Shown here: positions 1 to 6,145 of the stretch, piece after piece
Position numbering within the stretch: position 1 is the first letter of the stretch
Layout of the letters: every line of letters begins with the position of its first letter
NCBI GenBank assembly: GCA_035536935.1
Contig: DATLNC010000258.1
Span: forward strand, 1-13,460
Reading direction: 5' to 3'
Length of the DNA stretch: 13,460 bases
Source: DATMER01 sp035536935
Lineage (GTDB): Bacteria; Acidobacteriota; Thermoanaerobaculia; Multivoradales; UBA5704
Notes under the pieces: model-generated
The model's input: the letters and a program-made list of their open reading frames with translations, nothing else
Told to the model about the DNA's origin: nothing
Database searches by the model: none
Program-made: the position numbers and the translations under genes

Positions 1-710
1 CGCATGGGACCGTAGCCGTTTCCCCCGGGATGGACGGTCGTGCACCGCTCCTCCGAGTCCCATCCGTGCGGCTCCGATGTCTCCATGTTCCACATGGCGC
101 CGATCCGGCCCGCTTCCTTGTAAGAGAGATACCGGTCCCGCGGCATGCCCACCCAGGAGTCGGCCATGCCCAACGGCTCGAAGATCTCCTCGCGGACATA
201 GCGGTCGAAGGGCCGCCCATCGATCCGCCGGATCACCTCTCCCAGCACGAACCAGCTCGACGCCTGGTGATAGCCGGCCTTCTCGCCGGGTACCCAGCGC
301 GGCTCGGGCTTCATGGCGCAGATGCGGGCGACGATCGCCTCCCACGGCTCGCGCGGCCAGCCCGTGTCGAGCATCCGGATGCCGGCGGTATGGGTGAGGA
401 GGTGGCGGAGGGTGATCCGCTCCTTGCCGTTGGCCGCGAACTCGGGGATGTGAAGGGCGACCGGGTCGTCGAGCTCCAGCCGGCCGCGCTCCCAGATCTG
501 GGCGATGGCCACGGCCGCCACCGGCTTGGTGGAGGAGAGCCAGAGCATCAGGTGGTCCGGAGTGAGGGGCACGCCTGGCCGATCGTCGCCCAGGGCGCCG
601 TCGGTCACCAGTTTGCCGTTCAAGGAAACGTAGAGCTGGGCTCCGAGGTGGAGCCCAGCACGGATGCCCTCTTCCAGGGCTTGGCGGGTGCGGGGGACGC
701 GGTCGAGCAT
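1..710 (-). CDS. beta-lactamase-family serine hydrolase, C-terminus cut by window edge
   Basis: Reading the minus strand from the ATG at 710 gives 236 codons open to the window edge. The protein matches the class C beta-lactamase/esterase fold: an S-x-x-K nucleophile motif at Ser59-Lys62 (LSSTKPV), a following helix, the RHLLTHTAGI motif near residue 102, and the block GYHQASSWFVLGEVIRR near 146. The usual Y-x-N motif reads Tyr147-His-Gln149, so Asn is replaced by Gln. No signal peptide is seen, so it is probably cytoplasmic. Members of this family include esterases, D-amino-acid peptidases and beta-lactamases; the substrate cannot be told here. The start lies 25 nt after the DUF4142 stop on the same strand, so the two are probably co-transcribed. 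A GAGG stretch sits rather far (about 17 nt) from the ATG, so the start is likely but not certain; the reading frame has no other good start in the gap. The third motif (KTG/HxG) should lie beyond the edge. Confidence 0.88.
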   Translation of the reverse strand, partial: MLDRVPRTRQALEEGIRAGLHLGAQLYVSLNGKLVTDGALGDDRPGVPLTPDHLMLWLSSTKPVAAVAIAQIWERGRLELDDPVALHIPEFAANGKERITLRHLLTHTAGIRMLDTGWPREPWEAIVARICAMKPEPRWVPGEKAGYHQASSWFVLGEVIRRIDGRPFDRYVREEIFEPLGMADSWVGMPRDRYLSYKEAGRIGAMWNMETSEPHGWDSEERCTTVHPGGNGYGPM

Positions 711-735
711 CCCCCGGATTCTATCTACCTCTGAT

Positions 736-1461
736 CTACTTCTTCTGGGCGGCCTGCTTGCCGGCCACGCTCTGGGCGAGGGTCAGGTGCTCGCGCAGGG
801 TAGGCAGGGTCTTCTGGGCGAAAGAGCGCAAGGCCGGATCGGTGCCCTTCTCCGCCTGCTTCTCGAACTCCGAGACGTCCTTCTTGTGGTCCTTGACCAT
901 GTGGTTCATGTACATGCGGTCGAACTCGGCGCCGGAGAGTCGGGCGAACTTGTCGCGCTCCTGCTGCTTGTCGGCCGGGAGAGCCTTGGAGAGGGTCATC
1001 CCCTTGCTCGTCGCGATCTGCATCAACTGCTGGTTCGCCTTGCTGTGGTCCGTGACCATCCGCTGTCCGAAGGCCTTGACCTCGGCGCTCGCCGCGCGCT
1101 CCGCGGCCAGACGGCCGAGCTCGACTTCCATCATGCCGCCGGCCGCCGCTTCGTGGACGAAGTGCTCATCCTGATTGGCGTGGGCTGTTCCCTTGGTGTC
1201 GACCGTGCTGCCGTGGGCGCCGTGCTCCTGTCCGGTCGTCCCCTGGCCGGTCGTGCCGCCCTGGTGGGTGCCGTGGCTTCCCGAGCCCGTCCCCGTGCCC
1301 GAGCCCGTGCCCGTACCCTGGGTCGCCGTACCTGTTCCAGTTCCCTGCGTGCCAGTTCCCTGTGTGCCTGTGCCCGAAGTGGTGCCCTGACTCTGGGCGA
1401 AGGCCGGAGCCAGCGTGAGCAGGCCGGCGGCAGCGATTGCGGGGATGATTCTCTTACTCAT
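736..1461 (-). CDS. DUF4142 domain exported protein with Gly/Thr-rich linker
   Basis: A 241-residue protein. Residues 1-22 (MSKRIIPAIAAAGLLTLAPAFA) form a clear signal peptide, so it should reach the periplasm or surface. About 50 residues of Gly/Thr/Gln/Ser repeats follow, then His/Gln-rich sequence, then a DUF4142 domain from roughly residue 97 (DEHFVHEAAAGGMMEVELGR) to the end. DUF4142 is a predicted ferritin-like four-helix domain of unknown function, common in Gram-negative bacteria; no reaction can be assigned. Start choice: an in-frame TTG lies at 1488, but the ATG at 1461 is preceded by a perfect AGGAGG (1475-1470) at 8 nt and begins a normal signal peptide, so it is preferred. A sigma-54-like promoter lies about 100 nt upstream. 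The hydrolase gene follows 25 nt after the stop. Confidence 0.93.
   Translation of the reverse strand: MSKRIIPAIAAAGLLTLAPAFAQSQGTTSGTGTQGTGTQGTGTGTATQGTGTGSGTGTGSGSHGTHQGGTTGQGTTGQEHGAHGSTVDTKGTAHANQDEHFVHEAAAGGMMEVELGRLAAERAASAEVKAFGQRMVTDHSKANQQLMQIATSKGMTLSKALPADKQQERDKFARLSGAEFDRMYMNHMVKDHKKDVSEFEKQAEKGTDPALRSFAQKTLPTLREHLTLAQSVAGKQAAQKK
1207..1386 (-). repeat. in-frame tandem repeats coding for Gly/Thr-rich linker
   Basis: This stretch of the DUF4142 gene encodes units of the type GTGTQ and GTGTGSGS. At DNA level there are near-identical neighbouring units (for example two copies of AGTTCCCTG followed by C/T-GTG near 1340-1366 on the plus strand, and repeats of CCCGTGCCCGAG near 1290-1315). 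All units keep the reading frame. It acts as a flexible spacer between the signal peptide and the folded domain. Copy number may vary between strains by slippage; that is inference. Confidence 0.8.
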
Positions 1462-1482
1462 GGTGTCGTCCTCCTGGATGTG

Positions 1483-1524
1483 CGACAAAGTTGTCGACGA
1501 CAGTGACGGGACGGTGGGTCCCGT
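1483..1524 (-). promoter_or_regulatory. two small inverted repeats in the DUF4142 leader
   Basis: Between the proposed promoter and the start codon are two dyads: a 7-bp stem ACGGGAC/GTCCCGT with a 5-nt loop (1506-1524), and CGACAA/TTGTCG around a 2-nt centre (1483-1496), the latter just ahead of the Shine-Dalgarno sequence. Neither has a T-tract, so neither looks like an intrinsic terminator. They could be an operator or an mRNA leader structure, or chance in GC-rich DNA. Confidence 0.35.
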
Positions 1525-1546
1525 TTGATGTGGATTTCATATTTGG

Positions 1547-1562
1547 AGCAAGAGCGATGCCA
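1547..1562 (-). promoter_or_regulatory. sigma-54-type -24/-12 promoter for the DUF4142 gene
   Basis: On the minus strand the bases read TGGCAT-CGCTC-TTGCT, matching the RpoN consensus TGGCAC-N5-TTGCW at all but one fixed base, with the required GG-N10-GC spacing. A start of transcription about 12 nt past the GC would fall near 1536, giving a leader of about 75 nt before the ATG at 1461. The orientation fits the gene. No start-site data are available; this is sequence match only. Confidence 0.62.
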
Positions 1563-1619
1563 TCAAAGGCCGCAAATCACCTTTCCCTGCGCCGATCCAC
1601 CAGCTTTCCTACCGCCCCG

Positions 1620-3380
1620 CTACTGCGACGGTACGAACTCCTCCAGCACGGCCTTCTTCAGGAGCGCGGGCGGCAGCAGGCCCTGGGCCAGGATGAAGTC
1701 GTGGTACTTCTGGCGGTTGAACTTCGACCCCAGGGCGCGCTCGGCCTCGGTGCGCAGCTCCATCAGCCGCGTGTAGCCGCAGAAGTAGGACGTCGCCTGG
1801 CCGGGGCTGCGGAAGGTGTAGCGCTCGACTTCCTGAAGCGCCATGCCCTCGGAGAGGCCGACCTCCTCGCGCAGGATCCGGGTGGCCTCCTCGCGGGTGA
1901 TGCGGCCCGATTGCAGGCCCGGGTCGAGATAGGCGCGGGCCGCGCGCATGAGCCGGCTCTGGAGCGCGGCGAGCTGGGCCTCGAGCGGCATGTAGGGCTT
2001 GACCTCGGCCTCGGCGTAAAGGGCCCAGCCCTCCACGTTGACGCTGTTGAAGGAGAAGATCATCCGCGCCCGCGACACTCCCTTCTCGACCAGCGACGCG
2101 AACTGCAGCTCGTGACCGGGCCGGCCCTCGTGCGCGGTCAGGGCCCAGGAGAGCGCATCGTAGGTGAAGTCGTCGAGGTTCAGCTTGGCATCCCCCTGCT
2201 TGCCGGGGATGCGCAGCGGCAGCACGAACTCGCCCATCTCGCCGGTGTTGCCGATCAGCCGCGGCGCGCGCATGTTGGGGGCGGGGATGGCCGCGCTCTC
2301 CGCCTCGCTGGCCAGGCGCACCTTCATCGGCCGCCCCGGCAGGGTCACGATCCCCTGCTCGCGGATGATCCGCTCCATGTCCTGGATGCGCTGCTGATAG
2401 AGGGGGAGGATCGCCTCGCCCGTGATCTGCGTCTTCTTGAGCTCGCGCAGCACGTCGCGGTAGTCCGTGACCTGCAGGCCGCGCTCCTTCGCGACCATCT
2501 GGGCGAGCGCCTGCATCTCGTTCTGGATCTCCTTGAACGACACCTGCGCCCGGCTCACCAGCTCCTCGACGGGCATGTCCACGCCGAGCGTCCGCAGGTT
2601 GAAGGCGTAGAGCTCGGCCGGCTGGCGGAAGTCGGTGCGCGCCTTCGGCACGATCTCCTTGCGCACGAACGCCTCGTACGCCGCCGCCTGCTCGCGCAGC
2701 TTCGCGTACGGCTGCTCGTAGCCCTTGATCCCGTACTTCTTGAACAGCTCCTCGACCCCCTTGAGATAGGTCTCGGTGTTCTGGAGGTCCTTCTCGATTT
2801 CGTCCTTGAAGGGGCCGATCAGGCCGGGGCGGTTCATGCGCGAGCGGATGAACTGCTCGGCGAGCACGGACATCGGGGTGTAGCCGGGCTCGACGCCGGT
2901 GTACTTGCGCAGGCGGACCAGCGCCGCGGGCCGGCGGCTCGCCTCCACCTGGTCGTCGAGCAGGGTGCGGACACCCTGGAAGATGGTGGACGAGATGTCG
3001 AAGTAGGGGAGGTTGTACTTCTCGCCGAGCTGCGAGCCCTGGAGCTGGTCGTCGGTGGCCAGGATCAGGATCTCCAGATCCTGGCGCACTTTCGGGTCCT
3101 TCTCGGCGGCGAGGCGCTGGCGGAGCGTGCCGCCGGCCTTCTTGATCTCCTCGCGGGAGCGCTCGACGAAGCCGGGCTTCAGGTCGAAGATCTCCTCGTC
3201 GAGGCCGGGGACGCCGAGCTGGCCCGCGCCCTCGGGGCTCTGGCGCGCCAGCACGTCGATGAGGATCTGGGAGTTGGCGTCGCTGCGCTCTACCCAGGTT
3301 TCGGCCGAGACGGGAGCTCCGGCGGCCAGCGTCAGGACCAGAACGCCCAGGGAGAGGATGCGGAAACGATTAGAGCTCAA
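1620..3380 (-). CDS. DUF885 family putative metallohydrolase, exported
   Basis: A 586-residue protein with an N-terminal signal peptide (about residues 1-26, cleaved after GAPVSA), so probably periplasmic. The rest matches the DUF885 family over its usual length of about 550-600 residues. The hallmark HEGRPGH lies at 417-423, followed by the NVEGWALYAEAE block with Glu450 and by SPGQATSYFCGY near 525-536. The H-E-x-x-P-G-H plus downstream Glu resembles a zinc site, and the family is widely treated as putative peptidases, but substrates are poorly known. The start is a TTG at 3380, chosen because a strong GGAGG lies 5 nt before it and it begins a good signal peptide. It is transcribed away from the TPR/TonB gene across a 110-nt gap and stands 158 nt upstream of the DUF4142 start on the same strand, with a separate promoter between. 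A link to peptide uptake by the POT genes is only suggestive. Confidence 0.92.
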   Translation of the reverse strand: MSSNRFRILSLGVLVLTLAAGAPVSAETWVERSDANSQILIDVLARQSPEGAGQLGVPGLDEEIFDLKPGFVERSREEIKKAGGTLRQRLAAEKDPKVRQDLEILILATDDQLQGSQLGEKYNLPYFDISSTIFQGVRTLLDDQVEASRRPAALVRLRKYTGVEPGYTPMSVLAEQFIRSRMNRPGLIGPFKDEIEKDLQNTETYLKGVEELFKKYGIKGYEQPYAKLREQAAAYEAFVRKEIVPKARTDFRQPAELYAFNLRTLGVDMPVEELVSRAQVSFKEIQNEMQALAQMVAKERGLQVTDYRDVLRELKKTQITGEAILPLYQQRIQDMERIIREQGIVTLPGRPMKVRLASEAESAAIPAPNMRAPRLIGNTGEMGEFVLPLRIPGKQGDAKLNLDDFTYDALSWALTAHEGRPGHELQFASLVEKGVSRARMIFSFNSVNVEGWALYAEAEVKPYMPLEAQLAALQSRLMRAARAYLDPGLQSGRITREEATRILREEVGLSEGMALQEVERYTFRSPGQATSYFCGYTRLMELRTEAERALGSKFNRQKYHDFILAQGLLPPALLKKAVLEEFVPSQ

Positions 3381-3490
3381 GGTGACCTCCAGTCAGGGAA
3401 CGGGATGAGGGCAGAAGCCGGTCGATCGGCCTCCTCGTATAAACGACCCAGACGCAGAAAGGTTTCCGGAGGTTCTCCGCGCTGGGTAGA
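3381..3490. promoter_or_regulatory. divergent intergenic region
   Basis: These 110 bases must hold promoters for both the DUF885 gene (minus) and the TPR/TonB gene (plus). On the minus strand a TTTATACG element near 3437-3444 could be a -10 box, but no convincing -35 partner is seen. On the minus strand CCGGAAACCTTTCTGC keeps GG-N10-GC spacing but matches sigma-54 poorly elsewhere. No clear plus-strand promoter was found. Confidence 0.3.
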
Positions 3491-4420
3491 ATGCGTCTGA
3501 TGGGTACCATGAAGATCGCTCTGCTCTGTCTCCCCGTTTTCGTGGCCTCCTTGGCGAGCGCCGCCGAGCCTTCCCCCGTGGCCGAGACGCTGAAAAAGGG
3601 CTTCGGCCTCCTCGAACAGGGGAAGTTCGGAGATGCCGCCAAGAGCTTCCAGCAGGCCGATGAACAGGCCGGCGGCTCCTGCGGCCCCTGCCTGCTTGGC
3701 CTCTCCCGGGCCTACACGGGCCTCCACAAGCCGGAGAAGGCGGCCGATGCCGCCCGCGAGGCGGCGGGCCTGCTCCGCACTCCCGATCTGATCGCCCAGG
3801 CCTGGAACCAGCTCGGCTTCGCCCTCATGTCGGACACGAAGCCCGACCTTGCCGGTGCGGAGGAGGCCTTCCGCAAGGCGACGGAGGCCGGAGCGGCCGG
3901 CCAGGTCGCCAACATCGCGCGCTACAACCTGGCCGATGTGCTCTGGCGGGAGAAGAAGTACGCCGAGTCCGAGAGCGCGGCCCGCGAGGCGCTGAATGCC
4001 GCGCCGGCCGGTCCGGCATCCCTGAACGCCCGCATCGTCCTCTGCCAGGCGCGGACCGACGGCGCTCCGGTCGCTCCGCCGGAAGAGGTCTACGCGGAGG
4101 CCGCCTGCCCCAAGGAGGGGCTGCGGATCTTCGAAAACAGGGCCAAGGCGATCCCGGTGGAAGAGGTCTCCCCTCCCGAGAAGCTGTTCGGACGCCCGCC
4201 GGAATACGCCCGCGACGTCTCGAAAACGGGAGCGGTCATCGTCGAGTCGATCATCGACGAGGAGGGCTGCATCCAGAACCTGCGGGTCTGCAAGAGCGTT
4301 CACCCGAAGCTCGACCTCGCCACTCTGGACGCGGTGCGCCGCTGGGTCTTCCGGCCGGCCGAGCTCGCCGGAAAACCGGTCAAGGTCTATTACACTCTGA
4401 CCGTGAACTTCACGAGATGA
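3491..4420 (+). CDS. exported TPR protein with C-terminal TonB domain
   Basis: A 309-residue protein. A hydrophobic N-terminal segment (MKIALLCLPVFVASLASAA) looks like a signal peptide. Residues about 32-170 contain helical TPR-like repeats (e.g. AAKSFQQADEQ, AEEAFRKATEAG, NLADVLWREKKYAESESAAREAL). Residues about 225-309 form a TonB C-terminal domain (GAVIVESIIDEEGCIQNLRV ... LDAVRRWVFRPAELAGKPVKVYYTLTVNF). Classical TonB has an uncleaved N-terminal anchor and a Pro-rich spacer; both are absent, so this is a periplasmic TonB_C protein and not a proven energy transducer. Cysteines occur in close pairs (64/67 as CGPC, 260/267), compatible with disulfides in an exported protein. The start is unsure: ATGs lie at 3491, 3500 and 3509, none with a good ribosome site; 3509 gives the most typical signal peptide (MK-). 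The stop overlaps the next gene's start (ATGA), implying translational coupling. Confidence 0.85.
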   Translation: MRLMGTMKIALLCLPVFVASLASAAEPSPVAETLKKGFGLLEQGKFGDAAKSFQQADEQAGGSCGPCLLGLSRAYTGLHKPEKAADAAREAAGLLRTPDLIAQAWNQLGFALMSDTKPDLAGAEEAFRKATEAGAAGQVANIARYNLADVLWREKKYAESESAAREALNAAPAGPASLNARIVLCQARTDGAPVAPPEEVYAEAACPKEGLRIFENRAKAIPVEEVSPPEKLFGRPPEYARDVSKTGAVIVESIIDEEGCIQNLRVCKSVHPKLDLATLDAVRRWVFRPAELAGKPVKVYYTLTVNFTR

Positions 4421-5538
4421 GGCTTGAGACGCTCGCGGTTCACGCCGGGCACGAGGCCGATCCCACGACCGGATCGGTAGCCTCCCCGATTCATCTCTCC
4501 ACCACGTTCGCCCGCGATCCGGACGGGGTCCCGCTGGGCGGGCATACCTACATCCGCGAGTCGAACCCCAACGAGCATCAGCTCGAAACGGCGCTGGCTT
4601 CTCTCGAAGGAGGGGAGGCCGCGCTGGTCTTCGCCTCGGGCATGGCCGCGGGCATCGCCCTGCTTCAGACCCTGCCGCCGGGATCGCACGTAATTTTTCC
4701 GGACGACGTCTACTACGGCTTCCGGGTCGCGGCGGAGGAAAACCTCCTCAACTGGGGGATCTCGTCGACCGCCGTGGCCATGCAGGACCCCCGCGAGGTC
4801 GAAGCCGCGCTCCGTCCCGAGACCCGGCTCGTCTGGATGGAGAGCCCGTCCAACCCGCTCCTCAAGGTCACCGACATCCGCGCCGTGGCGGATCTCGCCC
4901 GGCGGGCGGGCGCCCTGACTCTGATCGACAGCACCTTTGCCACCCCCGCGCTGCAGCGGCCGATCGGGATGGGGGTCGACGTCGTCCTGCACTCCACGAC
5001 CAAGTACTTCGGCGGCCACAGCGACGTGCAAGGGGGAGCCCTGGTCTTCGCCCGGAGAGATGATCCTTTCGAGAAGACCGATCACATCCGCCACGTCCTG
5101 GGCGCCGTGGCCTCGCCCTTCAATTCCTGGCTCGTGCTGCGCGGCCTGCGCACCCTGGCCTGCCGGATGGCGGTCCAGAGCACCAACGCCCTCGCCGTGG
5201 CCCGCGCGCTGGAGAGCTCGCCTGCCGTCTCCGCGGTCCACTACCCGGGGCTCGAATCCCACCCGGGGCACGAGGTGGCGAAGCAGCAGATGTCGGCATT
5301 CGGAGGGATGCTCTCGTTCCAGACGGGCAATAGAGAAACCGCTCTGCGCGCCGTCTCCCGAGTCCGGCTCTTCACCCGGGCCACCTCGCTCGGCGGTGTC
5401 GAAAGCCTGATCGAGCACCGGGCATCGAGCGAGGGTCCCCAGTCGCGCACCCCGCAGGACCTGCTCCGCCTGTCCATCGGACTCGAACATTCCGAGGACC
5501 TCATCGCCGATCTGGAGCAAGCCCTTGAGGGCGTGTGA
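4417..5538 (+). CDS. PLP-dependent transsulfuration enzyme (cystathionine gamma-synthase/lyase type)
   Basis: A 373-residue fold-type I PLP enzyme of the Cys/Met metabolism family, full length for the family (about 380-400). Visible landmarks: Tyr45 and Arg47 (HTYIRESNPN) that contact PLP phosphate from the neighbouring subunit, SGMAA at 74-78, the PLP-stacking Tyr in DDVYYGF (about 99-100), Asp171 (LIDSTFATP), the Schiff-base Lys196 in HSTTKYFGGHSDVQGG, and SLGGVESLIEH near the C-terminus. The family includes MetB, MetC, cystathionine gamma-lyase and homocysteine synthases; residues seen do not separate these, and the usual HPA after SLIE is HRA here, so no symbol is given. It would act in the cytoplasm on cysteine, homocysteine or cystathionine. 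The ATG overlaps the stop of the TPR/TonB gene (ATGA). Confidence 0.93.
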   Translation: MRLETLAVHAGHEADPTTGSVASPIHLSTTFARDPDGVPLGGHTYIRESNPNEHQLETALASLEGGEAALVFASGMAAGIALLQTLPPGSHVIFPDDVYYGFRVAAEENLLNWGISSTAVAMQDPREVEAALRPETRLVWMESPSNPLLKVTDIRAVADLARRAGALTLIDSTFATPALQRPIGMGVDVVLHSTTKYFGGHSDVQGGALVFARRDDPFEKTDHIRHVLGAVASPFNSWLVLRGLRTLACRMAVQSTNALAVARALESSPAVSAVHYPGLESHPGHEVAKQQMSAFGGMLSFQTGNRETALRAVSRVRLFTRATSLGGVESLIEHRASSEGPQSRTPQDLLRLSIGLEHSEDLIADLEQALEGV

Positions 5539-5546
5539 CTTGGAAT

Positions 5547-5562
5547 CGGCATGTGTTTTGCT
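5547..5562 (+). promoter_or_regulatory. sigma-54-type promoter for the histone-like gene
   Basis: The bases CGGCAT-GTGTT-TTGCT match the RpoN pattern TGGCAC-N5-TTGCW except at two positions, with correct GG-N10-GC spacing. Transcription would start near 5573, about 80 nt before the ATG at 5654. A sigma-70 reading is also possible (TTGGAA at 5540-5545 and TGTATT at 5564-5569, 18-nt spacer, 4/6 each), so this is the weakest of the four sigma-54 candidates. Confidence 0.5.
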
Positions 5563-5564
5563 GT

Positions 5565-5595
5565 GTATTCGACAGCAGTCTGAAGTATCGAATAC
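5565..5595. promoter_or_regulatory. 8-bp perfect inverted repeat at the promoter
   Basis: GTATTCGA at 5565-5572 and TCGAATAC at 5588-5595 form a perfect dyad separated by 15 nt, right at and after the predicted transcription start. Its AT-richer sequence stands out against the GC-rich surroundings. Position suggests an operator for a dimeric regulator; no regulator is encoded nearby. Confidence 0.45.
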
Positions 5596-5653
5596 CGCGC
5601 CCCGGCGTGGGTAGCTTGCGACGGGGCCTCTAACTCAAGGAGAGGCAAATACC

Positions 5654-5983
5654 ATGGCTGAGAAGAAGGCAACGACCGGCAGCAAGAAGCCCGCAAAGAG
5701 CACCGCGAGCAAGAAGTCGACGGCATCCTCGTCGTCTGGCGCAGCGAAGAAGAAGTCGTCCACCAAGGCGACCGTCGGCAAGGTCGCAGCCGGAGTGGCC
5801 GCCGCCGCTGGAATCGCCGCGGGCGTAGCCGCCGCCGTGAATGCATCGAAGAAGGCCTCGGCCAAGAAGGCGGCCGCCAAGAAGAGCTCGGGTTCCGCCG
5901 GCGGGCTGGCAACTCAGCCGGCGCCGGCTCCGAAGAAGAGCTCCGGCGGCGCCAAGAAGACCGCCGCGAAGAAGAGCACGTAG
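5654..5983 (+). CDS. lysine/alanine-rich histone H1-like protein
   Basis: A 109-residue, extremely basic protein: 24 lysines, no arginine, one glutamate. Residues 1-42 and 65-109 are KK-containing repeats rich in Ala/Ser/Thr (SKKPAK, SKKST, AAKKK, SAKKAAAKKSS, GAKKTAAKKST), as in the tails of histone H1 and bacterial H1-like proteins (Hc1/AlgP type). Such tails bind DNA without sequence specificity, so a nucleoid-compaction role is likely. Unusually, residues 41-63 form an uncharged Ala/Val/Gly stretch (VAAGVAAAAGIAAGVAAAV) with small-residue spacing that could be a packed helix or even a membrane segment. The start is firm: AAGGAGAGG lies 8 nt before the ATG. It is monocistronic, with its own leader, and ends inside a palindrome. 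An unrelated low-complexity protein is the main alternative. Confidence 0.85.
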   Translation: MAEKKATTGSKKPAKSTASKKSTASSSSGAAKKKSSTKATVGKVAAGVAAAAGIAAGVAAAVNASKKASAKKAAAKKSSGSAGGLATQPAPAPKKSSGGAKKTAAKKST

Positions 5984-6005
5984 CCTGGGGTTGAAACCCC
6001 AGGCT
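5982..6005. repeat. palindrome 1 of an inverted pair (REP-like)
   Basis: A perfect 11-bp stem AGCCTGGGGTT/AACCCCAGGCT around a 2-nt GA centre. It begins within the stop codon of the histone-like gene. Twenty-two of its bases recur in opposite orientation at 6105-6126. No T-tract follows, so it is not a classical intrinsic terminator, though it may block or protect the 3' end of the mRNA. Confidence 0.75.
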
Positions 6006-6014
6006 GGAAAAGTA

Positions 6015-6095
6015 CAGCCCCTCCCCGGGGCTGGATGCGCAGCAGCCTGCGCCTTGTCCGAGATGCTCCCGGAAGCTCGCCTCCGGAGGAGGCGA
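6015..6095. repeat. three small hairpins between the paired palindromes
   Basis: Between the two large palindromes are CAGCCCC/GGGGCTG with a 5-nt loop (6015-6033), GCGCAG/CTGCGC with a 4-nt loop (6037-6052) and TCGCCTCC/GGAGGCGA with a 3-nt loop (6077-6095). The whole 160-nt gap between the convergent histone-like and tyrA genes is thus almost fully made of dyads, with no coding sequence that I can support. Confidence 0.6.
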
Positions 6096-6137
6096 TACCC
6101 TTCTAGCCTGGGGTTTCAACCCCAGGTGGGGGTATCG
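6093..6137. repeat. palindrome 2 of the inverted pair, with an outer stem
   Basis: Inner stem CCTGGGGTT/AACCCCAGG (6107-6115 and 6118-6126) around a TC centre, and outer stem CGATACCC/GGGTATCG (6093-6100 and 6130-6137). The inner element equals the reverse complement of palindrome 1. It lies 8 nt beyond the tyrA stop, so in RNA it would form a long hairpin at the 3' end of the tyrA transcript, without a U-tract. Confidence 0.7.
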
Positions 6138-6145
6138 GCTCCACT

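Noticed and set aside
3437..3473. CCGGAAACCTTTCTGC on the minus strand as a fifth sigma-54 site
   Set aside because: Only the GG-N10-GC spacing matches; TGGCA and TTGC are not kept.
1491..3500. 669-codon plus-strand open frame opposite the DUF885 gene
   Set aside because: It mirrors the DUF885 coding frame, has a Leu/Arg/His-rich make-up without domains, and arises from GC-rich codon bias. The minus-strand protein has clear family motifs.
5982..6137. Paired repeats as a small CRISPR array
   Set aside because: Only two copies, in opposite orientation and each self-palindromic, with a hairpin-rich centre in place of a spacer and no cas genes.
5982..6137. Palindromes as intrinsic terminators
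   Set aside because: Stems are strong but no T-tract follows on either strand, so termination by this class is not supported.
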